Of a stretch of DNA of 64,000 nucleotides, positions 40,471-54,062 are shown in pieces (position 1 is the stretch's first letter; every line of letters starts with the position of its first letter). The position numbers were made by a program, and so were the translations under genes. The stretch is from Chromobotia macracanthus (Eukaryota > Chordata > Actinopteri > Cypriniformes > Botiidae), in NCBI GenBank assembly GCA_036877525.1, contig JAZGTH010000007.1, positions 704,501-768,500 on the forward strand, given 5' to 3'. The notes below the pieces were generated by a model. That model saw nothing but the letters and a program-made list of their open reading frames with translations, searched no databases and had not been told where the DNA came from.

Positions 40471-41542
40471 CAGTAAATAAAACAGATGCTGCCCATGTAA
40501 GATGTTAATTTAGTGTGATTAATTAAATAAAAGTTTTAACACAATTAATCACGCTGACGTATGTCATTTTCTATGATTTCCTACCACTGGAACAATTTCA
40601 GCTTAAAATATCACCTGAATGTTCTGACAAGTCAGCAGTCAGAACAGCTTCTGCTTCTGCAAAAAACAAGACACCTCACCAAACCCAAAAACCAAACCAC
40701 AGCCAGACAGAGCAGAGAGTCATCCTCTCAGGACACAATCCTGAGTTTAAAAACAGCTAAACTAAGAGGAGCAGAAGATTATTCATAACAAAGAAATAAG
40801 TCTGACATCACATTATGTAACTCACAACTAAATAGCTACAGTTCATAAACAGTTACAGTTTGAGCTACATTTAAGAGTTATTGTATTGTGAATACGAGCA
40901 ACACAAGCACCTGTGACTATCAGTTAGACATCAGTTAAAGTCTGTATGAACAGACACAACTAATCCAAAATAACTAAAATTCTGTCTTTGCCTGTATTTT
41001 AACATCCCTCCATGTTTCTTCTAAATGTACGTACTGTAAATGTACGATAAAAAAATCTCCAGCAGCTGACACACAGCCACAATATTTCAAATCAAAACAC
41101 ACTCATTTAGTATATTGATGTATTTACAGCAAAGAAAGTATTTTTAGAATGTTTTAACAGTAATTTAAGTAATTTCTGACAAGTCCAGGCAATTCTGATC
41201 ACCTCTCATTATATTCTTCAGGTTTAGCATCTTGTGTGAACCCATCAGCCCTCATAAACAGCAAATGTATGAGCAATCAGTCATGTAAATGGCACATTAT
41301 GTCAGAAAAGCCTCGTCATTAGCTTCAGCACTGCAGGAATGCTGATGAGGACCAGCAGAGTGTGAAGTTATTAGGAAGCTCTCCAGCTCATGTTGAGGGA
41401 GGTCTCATTTGCAGTGGAGGGATCAACACCTGTTTCTCAATTAGCCTAAAGATACAAGAAGACATCCTCAACCGCAGCTTACTGTCTCCACATAAAAAAA
41501 GAAGACAAACACAGTCACACTTGTTATTTTCCCTTTATCGTT

Positions 41543-41600
41543 TGTAAATTTTGTTCACCCAAAAATGATCATCAGAGTTATCATCTGCACACCTCACGTT
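41543..41600. repeat. ostariophysan TTCACCC-type repeat, fragment
   Basis: TTTTGTTCACCCAAAAATGA followed by TCATCAGAGTTATCATCTG, a decayed copy of the repeat seen more fully at 53962. Confidence 0.4.
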
Positions 41601-42171
41601 AGGGTTAGGACACATTTTTTCCAATATGAACTACCAGGACCAAAGGAAGGACAAAAGGGGCCCTGAAGGCAGAGCAATGGGGGTGTGATGGAGGTCTACA
41701 TGGAAGATAGAGGAACTACTGAGAGCAAAATGGGAAAAGCCTCATAAAATAATGTTTTGGTGTGAGGGTGAGAGGCAGGTCACAGTAATCAGAGTGAAGT
41801 CGTTCATCTCACGCATGAACGTTTACAGTAAAATGCAAAAAACACAAATACACAAAAAATGTATCTAATAACATATCAGAGCTTCATTCACAGACAGAGG
41901 GCAAATCAGAAAGAGTTTTCCTGTCTTCTGGGCAGATTGGCGTAAAACTACAGTATCCAGTTTCACACTCATCTGCAATTCTGGAGTGAAACTCCCGTCG
42001 AGAGTGCAGGTGTGTTTTGAGAGCTTGTTTGATTTTCTGAGCTGCAGGATGTGTAGGCTTATCACAATACATAAACAACACACTAAAGCAGCACATTAGG
42101 TCACAATGAGAGCAAAGTTCAGAACCTTATGTGAAATATTGACCACTCCATCCAAGTTGTGGATGTGTTTC

Positions 42172-42325
42172 CCAGCTGACAGGAAACATTCCCAGAACAC
42201 TGGCTAACATTTTCTAAAAGTTCTCTCAAAGTTATCAAAAACATTCTTGCAGTAGCACCAGTAGAAGATTTTTTATATGTTATGTATTATGCATATCAAA
42301 ATATTATTCTTTAGATATGAAGTTG
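42172..42325 (+). repeat. MITE family 1 left-end fragment
   Basis: CCCAGCTGACAGGAAACATT, GGCTAACATTTTCTAAAAGT and CTCAAAGTTATCAAAAACAT. Confidence 0.65.
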
Positions 42326-42767
42326 TCCATGCACAGAAAAACACACACAATACAGACATAAGTCTGAGACAGTCCCATTTGGTCCGCTGGTGTCTGGTGG
42401 AGTGACAGAGCAAACTGCTGAGCAGAGCTTTGAAGCTGCTTGTGATCAGCTAGGCTGTTTCGTTCCTGAAGTGCCTCTTCGAAGACCCTGCAAACAGCAA
42501 ACCCTCAACAGTGCTCAGACTTCCACAACCTCCATTAAAATCACAGCTTGATTGCAAGTCCCAGCATTTAATTTCAAACTGCAGTTCTAACTGAATGTAG
42601 AAAGGTGCTTATCCAGTTTATCAGCCTGGTTTGTGTAGTCTGTGATGGCAGAGCTCCAAGAGAGATACGAGAGATGGGATTCATTAAGAATGAATCAAGC
42701 CCACTGTGTGTCACTTATTTTCACACAGTCTGCTTTAAGCACTTGATTCAGTAAATGAAATATGTAA

Positions 42768-43340
42768 CTCAGCTAACAATTTTAAATTCTGTAAAGTCTG
42801 TAAAACATTCCACTAACAACTTAAGAATACAATTTTTTAAATATATATGTAGTCGCCACCACGTGTCTGTTTATAGTATATGTCTGGTTATAAACTGTAC
42901 TGGAATACTGTATAAACTGTGTGGAATACTGTACATCTATCATTTAGCCTGGGGTTACCCATCACCTCCATCACCTGTATCCATCACTGTTCTCACTGAC
43001 ACCATCAGATACCATACAGAGCTCTCATCATCTCTTTGTAGTTAAAGGTATGTAGCATATAGTGACTTTCAAGATCTCTAAAGAGGTCTGGAGCTGAGGC
43101 TATGTGATAAAAGCTGCTGTGTGTCAGGCTACTCCTGACCCTGCAGTCCACTCATATCTTCTGCTGCTTTGATACTTAGCTTGAATGACAAGGTTTTCAG
43201 AGCTGATCTGTGCTTTGTGGTTTAGTCAATAGATAATATTTCATTTTGCCTTGTTGACTCTATTAGACAGACAGCATGAAATCATGGGGAAACAGGGAAA
43301 CATTAAGAAAATGTTCTTACAACCTAAAATTGTTAGCTAG
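42768..43340. repeat. MITE family 1, same-type ends separated by about 0.45 kb
   Basis: TCAGCTAACAATTTTAAATT at the left, then ACATTCCACTAACAACTTAA; at 43298-43340 TTCTTACAACCTAAAATTGT and TAGCTAGG. Both ends are of the same type, as in a fold-back element, with unrelated sequence between them. Confidence 0.5.
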
Positions 43341-44737
43341 GACTGCAGTAATTTTTAAGTGCTTGAAATGAGCCACAGTACTGGATATTGAAAGGCAGGG
43401 GTTTATGTGTAAATCTTTCACAGAATGATGCAGTAGAATGACCTAAAGGGACAATGAGGTGAAGAAAAAGCTTTTTCCAGGTACAATGTGATGATGGACA
43501 AGGCTGCGTGTCAGCATTTAAGTGAGGACTAGGACTTGTGATGTGCTTTGTCCTCTATTCCACACGGTACAGTGTCAGCACGATGTCTATTTATAAAGCA
43601 CAACTTCCTAGTAAAGTGATTCAGGTCAAAAGGTCAGAAGTTAATGACTAGAGCAGAGAGAGATGCTAACAGTCTCAGAGGAGAAAACAGAGCTGAAGAA
43701 CGAAGGGACAAAAGCTTTAAATGCTCTGCTACAAACCCTGGTAACAGAATGATTTTAATGTCAATACTGACCATAGACATGATCTCTTTCACCCTCTCAT
43801 GCTTTGATGTAACTTGTGTTTAAAGTTCACTTTAAGTAGCAAGACTCATTACCATCCGAGTGTTACTGTGGAGTGTTGATCTGCGTGAAATAAAAGCATC
43901 AGAGTTCACCCGTTTTAGGTGTAGGATGTCTCCCTAACATCAACCGCATTTATCAAAATCAACTTTTAATCCAAGATATTGTACAACAGAAACGGATCAG
44001 ACACGTATTTAAATTATATTTACCATTTAAATTGTACTGGTGACTCATCCAATAGACTAGCACCAAACCACCACTAACCAGCTTAACAAGTCTGTATCAC
44101 CAAAAAGATGAGCAAATGTATACTGCCTACAGAGGTCTTCTCAGCAGGGTATTCTGAAAGTTGCCTTCTTGTCGGAGGCAATTGCATCCTTGTTTTTGTC
44201 ACCGTTCTGCTCCATGCACCACAAATACGTGTCCCTACATACCCAACTGTATCTGAGGCATTGAAGGTTAGAAGCAATAACTGATGAACAGTCATCCTGA
44301 AGGCCCAGGTTGTGTATGTTATTAATGAAACAGCACTCATCACCAGGGGCATTTGTGTCCGCAGGGGAATTAGAAGCCCTTCTGTCAGCCTGGGGTCAGA
44401 AAGCAGAGGGGGCAGACTGGATTCAGTCAGGAAACCCTGTCTAAACCACTCCAACACACACACCACAACAGCAACTTTCTTCATCAACAATTCTATGGCA
44501 GTAAATAAACAAGCTTAAGCATCACCCCGCAGTGTGAACCGAAGCCGCTGTTATACTTTGTAATGAATTCCCCTATGAAATGTAGAGGTGGCATCCTAGA
44601 AGATGAGGCAAAACAGTTTGAGGCTCTAAAACTGAATAAATACATTCTCAAGGAGCTCTTTCTGTAGGTCATCTCCAAAGGGAATAATCCATGGGGTAAC
44701 AGATGGGATAAAATGTGTAGATGGTTCTCCTCTGATT

Positions 44738-45029
44738 TCCATTAATTAACGAAAACGTTAAAAATGTTAGACTATATGTTCTAACATATAAGAATGCTCA
44801 AATGTCCAGTTTTGTAGATGTTATATTAAAGTTATTGTTTGGTTATATGAACATTATTCAAACATTTTTTAATTCTGTAACATTTTAAAAATGCTCCCCT
44901 AACAAATTAAGAATAACATTTTTTATATGATTTATAACAATAACAAACAGTTTTACTAGCAAGAACATTTTCGTTAACCTCGAGAGGATTTTTAGAAAAT
45001 GTTAGCCAAATGTTCCCTGTTAGCTGGGC
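44738..45029 (-). repeat. MITE family 1 near-complete copy
   Basis: CCATTAATTAACGAAAACGT at one side and AAATGTTCCCTGTTAGCTGG at the other; interior GTTTGGTTATATGAACATTA. About 290 bp. Confidence 0.7.
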
Positions 45030-45734
45030 TAGCACTCCAACAATAGAGTACTAGAGCTAATCCGTGTATAGTTTAGGGTGTGTTTTCAATGAGATCTCAG
45101 TATTCTTGTCCTATGGGAAAGACGGATAAAGAACTTGGCTCTCAGTACCAATAGATCTGTAGCTATGAACCTCCTCTTCACTCCCTACAGTACATTTTTA
45201 GAAAGCAGCTGTCTCAGAGCATGTCCAAAGCTCTTTTTAGCACGTCCACCTTCTGAGAGAGCTCTGATAGCTTTTATTTCCATCCTCAGAAGCCCACAGT
45301 CTCTCCCAGTGTTTAGATCTCTTGCTTTCTTGCCTCTTCCTGGCTCCTGCTGAGGGACAGTGGATTGATCTGCAGAGTTTACATTCACCAGAACACGCAC
45401 AGACAGACAGAACACACGGACACTCTTCCTGCGGTTATCCAGCGATTGTATTCACACACGCACAAAACAATCTCTAAAAACAAAACTGTAACAGGATTAT
45501 TTAAGGACACTGCAAAAGAAAGAAAAAAACATTGCATGTTTTCCTGATATTTTCAATTTTCAAAGAATGTCACATAAGTTACATAAGCTGACGAGGACTC
45601 CAAATAAATGCAATATACAATTTCGGATGGGGCAGTTGATTTAATTGTATTTTCCATAATGAATATTTTATGCTACAGTTATTAAAGAATATTCTATTGT
45701 GATTTGTGTTCACTTTTGCCACAGTAAACTGCAT

Positions 45735-45875
45735 TTTAGTAAGATTTGAAAAAATTATAAAAAAATGAACGAAAATCAGTTATTGAGCAAGTACATGACA
45801 GATCAGTGTTATAATAATGATTTATAATTTCAGCTATAATTTGTCGGGTCTGATTTTCCAGGAAATGTTGTGGAG
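45735..45875 (+). repeat. MITE family 2 internal fragment
   Basis: CAGTTATTGAGCAAGTACAT, GACAGATCAGTGTTATAATA and CGGGTCTGATTTTCCAGGAA. Confidence 0.6.
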
Positions 45876-46922
45876 AATCAATCTATGTGGTTAATTAAAC
45901 CACAAAGAATGTCTGACAACCAACCGACTATTGTTGTCTATTAAAAACATCACTGTTATCATGGTATGCTCTTTAAGATTTTTAATAACCATAACTGCCA
46001 GTGGAAAATGAAAATACAGAAGCATTGTTTTGTGCCTGTTTTTAATGGTTTGAGACATTTTTTGTAATATTATTCTGTCTATGATGTTTTTTCCTCCTTT
46101 TGTGTTTAGCGGATGTTTTTTGATGTTTTAAATAAAGATTCAAAAATAAAATTAAAGGAAGTGGCTTTTTTGTGTGCAGTTTGTTTTCATCAGAATGAAG
46201 TACATTTAACCCTTTAATTAACCCTATAGTTTGTCCAGACCTGATTGGTTGCACCAGACGCTTATGAAAGTGAATAGTGACTGCAGCTGCACTTGGTCTC
46301 CATCCACTTCACTGCATGGAAACAAGTGACATGGACATTTGCCTTGGGCCAGTGAGCAAGCCCCTAGCAACCATCCGGAACAGCCTAGAAACTGTGCAGC
46401 AACTGTTTAAAACACTTCGCGTCATGGCGATGAGTTCTGCATGGCCGAGCACCAATCACAATCTCTCCAGAACACGCCACAATCTGGTTATAAACGGTTA
46501 TAAATCTCCACATGCAAACCATTCATTCATTACTGTAACTCAAATGAAGCCAAACACATATCATTCCAGCATTGTAATGCAGTGAGATGCAAAGCGTTCA
46601 TCATCTCCAAACACAAAGCATTTGCCTGCATATGCCAGACTTCAAGAGCAAAAGAAAAAATGCCCTCGGATCATCTTACTGAATCATTTAAGAGCTTCAC
46701 TCATCCTGTTCAAATCTCACTTCACTTCCACAGATGTTTCCACCTGTAAACTGTGTCTGACTGCTTCATAAAGCTGCTAATAAAAACAGATTTAAGAAAG
46801 ACACACTCGGCTTTACCTTACTAATGAAAACCACTGACAACACTCATGATTATTCCAGTTTCTGAAAGTAACGCCTCAATGGATTGGGGGCTCTACAGGT
46901 GAACAGGGTAAAGATATTCAAT

Positions 46923-46990
46923 TTCCCAGCTCACAAGGAACATTCTCAGAATGCTGACTAACGTTCTCTAACAGTTCTCTCAAAGAAGAA
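46923..46990 (+). repeat. MITE family 1 left-end fragment
   Basis: TCCCAGCTCACAAGGAACAT, GCTGACTAACGTTCTCTAAC and AGTTCTCTCAAAG, truncated abruptly. Confidence 0.6.
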
Positions 46991-48199
46991 GGACAGAAAT
47001 GGTGCAAACAATGAGAAAGAAACAAAAATCAGGCAGTGGATTTATGATGCTGGGCTGCTTCTGTCCCAGTGAGCATTAGCGGAGCTCGTGAGCTGTAGAC
47101 GGCTAATCTTTTGTTATGGGGAAATAAACACACAAAGTTAGCCACTGTTTTATGGCTGCTGATCCAGAGCAGATGATAAAAGATCCAGCAGGCTCAGACC
47201 ACACGGCTTAATGACCCTGAGAACAATACACCCAGCACCACTGCCTCTGAATTTACCATGAGAAAAGAAGCCGAACTCAGTAAAGGAAAAATAATCCTAC
47301 TAGCTTTCAGAAACCCAATTCCTGTGTATTTTCACAAGTTCCCCTGCTAGAATTTTTCACAGTTATATTTTCAGATCAATCTGACACACGATAAGCATGT
47401 TCAGCCTGCAGCCTTTATCGCTGTTTAATTGGTTAATTTCTGAGGTTTCACCAATGAGGGAAAGTCCATGTGAACTGTGAAATCACGTCATCACCAGAAA
47501 AAGTTGAGGACTGATTTCATATTTATGTCAAGTGTAGTGAGCTGCATTGCTGTCTATTGTTTTTTAAAGCTTAATTGTAATTATTATAAAACTGCAACAC
47601 AAATAGCTCTGCCTACTATGATGAGCTGAAAAATAACCTTAAAAGTAATAAGGTATATTATAATCATAATTTTTTCTTATCCACTATCCTATTTTAATTT
47701 GCATTATGGGATTGCCTTCTTCATAAAGGCTGTGCTTTGCTTATAATTCGACTAAAACAGTTTTCTTAGGAGACAGCATAATGAAGTTGCTTACTAGGTT
47801 TTGGAAAAGAGTGCATGAGTTTGATTAATTGCCACAGTCTGAAAATCCTGTTGGATTCTTACCGCCAAACAATGTGCTGTAAGAATCCAGTGGGACGCAT
47901 TTAATTCTTCCCTTTGTAATTTGGTCTAGCTACAAAAATCCCCCCCAAACTCCACAAAACCAGCACCAAAACAAGCGGCTTCACCTCTTTTCATTCACAG
48001 ACACAAACAACATTACAAGCATGGCTAACTCAGTAAGATTATTAATTATACAAATGTTCCAGACAGCTGTCAAATCGAACTTCATAATTGGTTTGCATTT
48101 GAGGACAGTTGTTCTTTAACTAATACGTCAGTAAACGCTTGTCCCTGAGTCTTTGTGGCCAAGCTCTCCGCCACACAACCCTCTATACCACACGGTCCT

Positions 48200-48322
48200 T
48201 CTTGCAATAACATTTGTAGAACATTTTAGGAATGTTCCTAGAGCATTCAAAACAACATTTTAACATTTCTGTTTGAAACGTTAGGGAAACATTCTTTTAA
48301 CCAACAAAAATTGTTAGCCGAG
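48200..48322 (+). repeat. MITE family 1 right-end fragment
   Basis: TTCTTGCAATAACATTTGTA, AATGTTCCTAGAGCATTCAA and AAAATTGTTAGCCGAG. Confidence 0.6.
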
Positions 48323-49457
48323 TTAGTGCTTCCAGGTGTTTGGCAATTCATTATCTACAAACACATGTTCCTCTCTGCAAGGGTTAAACAAGCCCTGAAA
48401 TAAAATGCTGGATAATCACACAAAACTGTCAAAGCATCTTCAGGTCACAACTTACCCTCAAATAAATAAAAAACTATCAGATAAAATTATTTTTAAGAGT
48501 TTAAGATCATTAGGATTTTCTGACAGTTGTGCACGCCCCCATTTTCTTATCATCATAATACAAAAAATACCATTAAACCAATCACCAGTGAATTTACTTT
48601 AATACTGACACAAAACTTTCAGAGGAAATGGACGTGAAAATGGCCCTTGTGATTTGTCAAACACATCAACACACAAGCTTTAATTAGCTTTCAAATAGCC
48701 AATTAAACATGCCAGTCTCTCCTACAGTTTCTTTTGAGATCAGGAAAAGATCTTCAGGCTGTGCCGCTCCATAAATGGCTGCAATAAAGGTTTCAGCCTT
48801 TTTTATTCCCCAGAACACTCCGTTTCTGACATAGAATAAAGGGATTTGACTTGAAAGTCTCAGTGACTTTGGCCACGGTCACAGAGACAGAGAAGCAAAG
48901 AGGTGACAAAAACAAAAGCCACATAAAGAACAGAAAAGAGACAGAGTGAAACCTCAAACAGATTCAGTTTTTCATTCTGACTTCAGTTCCAGCTGAAGGA
49001 GCAGTTTATCAAGAACTGAAAAGTCTCTCATTATTATGGTTATTTTTACAGTGGAACGCAAAAGCTAACATTTCAAAAGCTTCTGTCCAGTCCAAAAAAA
49101 CAAAATAGGGACCACTTCTGTACGCTACATTCCAAGAATATTCCAAGACAAATGATAGGTTTGTGTGAGAAACAGACTGAAGTCATTGCATTCATCATTT
49201 ATAAATGATGCGTCATATTCAGTAACTTTAAATCACACTTTTTTTAAATGCTAGACACGTCTCTGAATAATGACTGTTTCTTACACAAAACAGAAGACTT
49301 AAATTAGTACTTAATTAAATTTTTAAAAAAGTCTTCTTTAAGTCAAAACCTTGTGAATGTGAATGGGTTTGGAATTATATAAGAGTGAATATATAAATTT
49401 TTTTTTAATTTATATTTTCTTATGCACTATCCCTTTAAGAACTAAGATTGTACTTAC

Positions 49458-49508
49458 ACGTACATCACAAACGGGCCATTCTTAAGACTGCAGAAATCCT
49501 CCCACAGC
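49458..49508 (-). CDS. candidate 51-nt exon, unrecognised (pairs with 59092-59231)
   Basis: Bounded by a strong acceptor (GATGTTCTCTTTACAG) and a consensus donor (GTAAGT) on the - strand. Joined to the upstream candidate exon in phase 2 it reads LWEDFCSLKNGPFVMYV without a stop. I do not recognise the protein. If joined instead to the sema5b first coding exon the frame stops before the sema5b ATG, so it could also be untranslated sema5b leader. Confidence 0.45.
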
Positions 49509-49556
49509 CTGTAAAGAGAACATCAGAGGACACACGTTTACTCACTGGAGATAGAG

Positions 49557-49598
49557 AGAGATAGAGATATAGCGAGAGAGAGAGAGAGAGAGAGAGAA
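49557..49598. repeat. (GA)n microsatellite
   Basis: GAGA-rich tract just upstream (on the - strand) of the candidate 51-nt exon, i.e. CT-rich on that strand. Confidence 0.85.
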
Positions 49599-49954
49599 TT
49601 TGCAATGAGTTACTCAATACACTCATAAATAAACCAGTGCAAGAGAAATGCTCTTTGAAAACAGTGTTGGGTACAGCTTTGAATCTGAAGAATCTCAGCT
49701 GAGAATCTCAGCTAAATTGGCCACGCCCCCACAGGATGCTCAGCTGGAATCTGAATTACAAAAACACAATCTGACTACTAAGTTAAAAAAAAGACAAAAC
49801 ACAAAAAAGTACCATGAATTCTGAGCAATACATTTGACAAGTACTTTTTATGCACATTTTATATATTGAATACATTTAAATGTTGGTGCAGGCACACAGC
49901 TGCAGGGCTGGATTATAGCCTGTGGAGCCCTCAGTGAATACAGCACAAGCTTAG

Positions 49955-50229
49955 GTTTCAAGAGTGTTTCCCTAAAGTTTTCATGAAATCACAAAAACAT
50001 TAAAAATGTTATTTTAAAGTGCTAGGGATGTTCAAAACATCCAGTTTTTTAGACATTATATTAATGTTATTGCTTGATTATAAGAACTGTATTCAAATAT
50101 TAAGTCTGTAACGTTTTTAAAACAATCCCCTCACAACCTAAAAATCATAATTTTAATATATATCTTTAAAAAATGTTTGGCTTTGAGAGAACATTAGCTG
50201 ACACTCTGAGAACGTTCCCTGATAGCTGG
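49955..50229 (-). repeat. MITE family 1 near-complete copy
   Basis: GGTTTCAAGAGTGTTTCCCT at one end; AGAACATTAGCTGACACTCT and GTTCCCTGATAGCTGGG at the other. Confidence 0.65.
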
Positions 50230-50914
50230 GAAATGGCTGTGTGCTGTGGGGTGTATTCTCCGATCAGCCAGGTGTTCACTGTAAGATGAACATTTACTGA
50301 CTGACTCCCCAGAGCCCAGGATTAAGAGAGTCTGAGGAGACAGAACCAGAATCCTGCTGTGTGGAGGATGAGGTGAGACAGGTAGAGTCTGATCTCAGAG
50401 ATTTCATTCACTGTGACTGTGACAAAAACAAAAATGTGACAAGAAATGTTGCTTATATTGAATTGCTTTAAACATCCATTTGTAACCTAATTACCCATCA
50501 GCTGTAGCAAGAACCACTGATGCAATAAAACCCAATAAAAAAACAATTAATGTATCTTGATCCACCAAAGCGCCTTCACCTCTGACTGCATTTTACATTG
50601 AACATTTTACATCTTCCTGTACCTGGACCTGTAGAGGGCGCTCTGAACACACTGTGGCAGGAAGTTAGGGGGGTGGGGGTATCTGAACAGCAGCTCTCTG
50701 TCAATGTCATAATTAAAACTTCAGCAGGCAGACGTAAAGAGCAGAGATAACTGATGAGAACCAAACGAACACTCACTCACTGATAAACGTCTGACTGCTT
50801 TAAACCTCATTATTGGAGATGATGCAAGACAGATAAGCAGAACATTTACAGATTGGAGTGACTGGAGACTGGGAATACACAGTTTACCTCACGCTGATTC
50901 CCAGCACAACGGGA

Positions 50915-51025
50915 GATGTCTGTTTGACTTCATTTGACTTCAGCAAACTTGAAGAAAACAACATACTCTGCAATAATATGTTTTGAACAAAGATGGCAAT
51001 AAAGAGGTGAAAGTTACGCCTAGTA
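50915..51025 (+). repeat. MITE family 2 fragment
   Basis: CTTCATTTGACTTCAGCAAA, TATGTTTTGAACAAAGATGG and AAGAGGTGAAAGTTACGCC, the 3' half of the family. Confidence 0.5.
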
Positions 51026-51627
51026 AAAGCCAGCACAGAGAATTTGTGTTGCAGCTGAATGAGCTCTGACCTCTGATCTGATCTGATCTCCCTCAGGGAT
51101 TTATTTAGTTGTAAACACCTCACCATCAAACCTGTGATTGTTTCCAAGCACTCTTGGTACAATAAAGATAATGTTTCTATAAAACAATCAAAACGGTTTA
51201 AGGCCAAGTCATTTCCAGCTCCATCAACCACACTCATTAAATAAAAAGTACTGAGAGACTGTTAATGGTTTCCCAGTAATTCAAGATCTAAGATTCTATT
51301 TTGCTGGTGCTGATGCTGTGAATCTCTCTCAGTGAGAGATGTACAGTATGAATGAAACTGTATCTGATGCTTCAGTTATTTCACAGTGACACTGCGCTCC
51401 AGGAGAGGAGAGGGAACTCAACACAGTATAAGGGCAGCACAAATTGGCCGTCTACACTTAACAAGCTTCTCTTTTACATCTTGTTTATTCCACTCACTGC
51501 ACAGTGGCAGCAGTTCTATCATTTCTCAAACCCTAATAAATAAAAGCATGCCTTTGTAAAATTAGAGCTGGGCACTGCTACATTGTAAACTGCTGACGGC
51601 TGCTGGGCTCAATGCCAGCCAATTCAT

Positions 51628-51795
51628 TTAACAGTTTTAGGTTGTATGAACGTTTCCCTAACATTTGCATTAAGTAACAAAAACGTTAAAGGTTATATGA
51701 AAGTTCTATGAACATTAAAAACATCTTATTCAAACTTTGTAAAATTCTGTAACATTTTTAAACTTTCATAGATCAACCTAATAAAAAAACTTAAT
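51628..51795 (-). repeat. MITE family 1 truncated copy
   Basis: TTAACAGTTTTAGGTTGTAT, GAACGTTTCCCTAACATTTG and TTAAGTAACAAAAACGTTAA. Confidence 0.6.
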
Positions 51796-53204
51796 AAAAA
51801 ATGCAAATACAAACAGTAAAATGCAACTCAATATATAACACATGCATTATTAAGATAACATAATACACAGAAGAAAGCGCTTCCCATAGATTTTGTTGTT
51901 GACATCGAAGGCTGTGCACACAATCAAACGTCCAATCAAAATGTTTCTACACATTCATCTGGCTCTTGGTAGAAGCTATAGACACATTAGGCAGATGTCA
52001 ACATGGAGAGGCTGCAAACATGCGCTCATTCTCAAAACCCATGAAGAGAAATACACAAGACACAGCTTGAAGCAAAAAACCCAGTCTACATACACTGCAA
52101 ACTCACAAGGAGAATAAACAGTTTGTGTCGACTACAAAGTGCTTTGTGTAGTGAACTATTGACTGCTTAGAGCATGAAAGTAGAAATTCAAAAGACGTTT
52201 AGAAACCAGACACTCCATCATTTCATATGTTGCTGAGAATGACTGGTGCTCAGATCTTCTGCAGCTCTTTGTGCAGTGGACAGTCTACTGGACAGCTCTC
52301 AGTTCAATAACCTCCAGAGTTACACCACTCAGTAAATATCAGACTAAAGAGAGCTGGAGGACTGCTTCTGGTTTATTGGTGATCTAAATAACATGCCAAT
52401 CATGTTGGTTAATACATACAGACAAGATATATACGGGATCTCAAAGAGAAAATACATACAGACTGAAAAAAGGCATATGAAATCCTTTTCATTTGTGTTT
52501 TGCTGCTGTTTCTTTAATCAGAAACAAAAGCGTTAAAGCAGGATGAAGGTTCCATGATACATTATTTACACTAACCATATTGATTACTTTTCTTATTGTG
52601 GTACATTGTTTGTACTCTCTGGACCAATTGCTCAGATTCACTGATGAACTGAACCTGTGATCGACTGTGCTTCTAAAGATCTCTCTCTCTCTACCTCTGT
52701 GTACCCTGTATTTCACAATGTGTTGGCATGCAGGTCTTATCCCCAAAACTTTACAATCTAAAGTAAACATGTTTACTTTAAACATCAAACATTTCACTAG
52801 CCTGATTTACACACATGATAGTGGGGCACTTCCTCCACCATCATGTTGCTGTTCCACCTTCCAAGTTGCTAAGATGTTTTGCTGCCAATGCTGTTTGGCA
52901 GAAAACCATCCCAGCTCGTGGACAATATTCAGATCTTGACATTACCCATTATCCTGCAAGGACACAGAGTAATAACGGCAGCAGTGTCACCTCTCAGAGG
53001 GGTTCTGTATCTGCTCTGCCCACAGTTAACATCATTTACATCAGGAAATGCATTTAATCCAACAGTAATTCATAAATGAGAGCTCCATCTATGTCCACCC
53101 CTATCCAAGGCTATCTTTATAACGGAAAAGAACCTTAATACTTCAGAAGAACTGCACATTACTGTATACTGCCTATAGGACGGTTTGAAAAAGAAACAGT
53201 AAGT

Positions 53205-53350
53205 GATAATAAAAAACAGTAATAACTTTTTTTTGGTAAAAAAATCATTAAAGACAAAAGTCAATAAGAAAGTACATGACAGTTCAGTGTTCAAAGTGAA
53301 AGTGCTCTCCTTACCCTGATTCACAACAGCAAGTTTATAATAACATTATT
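53205..53350 (+). repeat. MITE family 2 internal fragment
   Basis: CAGTAATAACTTTTTTTTGG, GAAAGTACATGACAGTTCAG and CTCCTTACCCTGATTCACAA. Confidence 0.6.
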
Positions 53351-53961
53351 TCAATGAACCACTTTTGATTATCTTTCAATTATCAATTATCTTTCAAAAG
53401 AAGGTATATGTATGTATGTCAATTTAGTACGATTAATTACAAAACAACACATTACAAATCCATAATCTCGTACCACCAGAAATGCGCACCCACACTGCAT
53501 CCAAACTGTTTAAGAACGAGCACAGAACATAATTTAAAAATACATCAGTTAAAATGTTTTGTCATGTATTTCTCTTTATTCTTGTTGACAGATTATCAGC
53601 TCAAGCTCCTAGATTTCCCACCCATTTAATACATCATTATTAATCATAACTCTCCACAAACAAGCTCGTCTGATCATTGATGAATGCAGAATGGATGCTC
53701 TGTTAATCTGGACTGAACATTAATCACTGTCAGACACGGTTCTGCCTGTCGATGTGTTTGAGACAGACCTCTGTGCCCCAACACAAAGCTGTTCTTATCA
53801 CTATAGAAACAACCACCAGCCACAGTGCATTAGCAAGTTAGGAAAGAAAGGTTTTGGTATGAACTCTATAGTATAGCTATAACATTAATGTATGCAGTGT
53901 GCTGCTATCAAATCACTGCTGTTTGTGATTTCATAGCAGGCCAACATAATGACACCGGCTT

Positions 53962-54062
53962 AATGGGACAGTTCACCCAAAAATGAAAATGTTGTCATGA
54001 TTTACTCATCCTCATGTTGATCCAAACCCATATGATTTCTTTCCTCTGGACACAAAAGCAGA
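53962..54062 (+). repeat. ostariophysan TTCACCC-type repeat
   Basis: GGGACAGTTCACCCAAAAAT, GAAAATGTTGTCATGATTTA, CTCATCCTCATGTTGATCCA and CATATGATTTCTTTCCTCTG. This string is very common in cyprinid genomes (established knowledge, recalled and not searched). Confidence 0.65.

Larger units (their letters stand above)
37632..49457 (-). other. long intron or upstream region of sema5b
   Basis: About 11.8 kb with no recognised coding exon. It contains the compound minisatellite (38787-40136), a SINE fragment (40350-40470), MITE family 1 copies (42172, 42768, 44738, 46923, 48200) and a MITE family 2 copy (45735). A 135-codon open frame at 44083-44490 (-) is unrecognised. Confidence 0.65.

Noticed and set aside
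44083..44490. 135-codon open frame on the - strand, with another open frame at 44493-44678
   Set aside because: No motif I recognise, no splice context, and neighbouring frames carry stops. It might be a decayed mobile-element relic, but I saw no transposase signature to support that.
45135..45415. Overlapping open frames on both strands (72 and 76 codons)
   Set aside because: The - strand peptide is Arg/Lys/Gly-rich and looked protein-like, but no compatible splice phase connects it to the candidate exons at 49458 or 59092 and I recognise no family.
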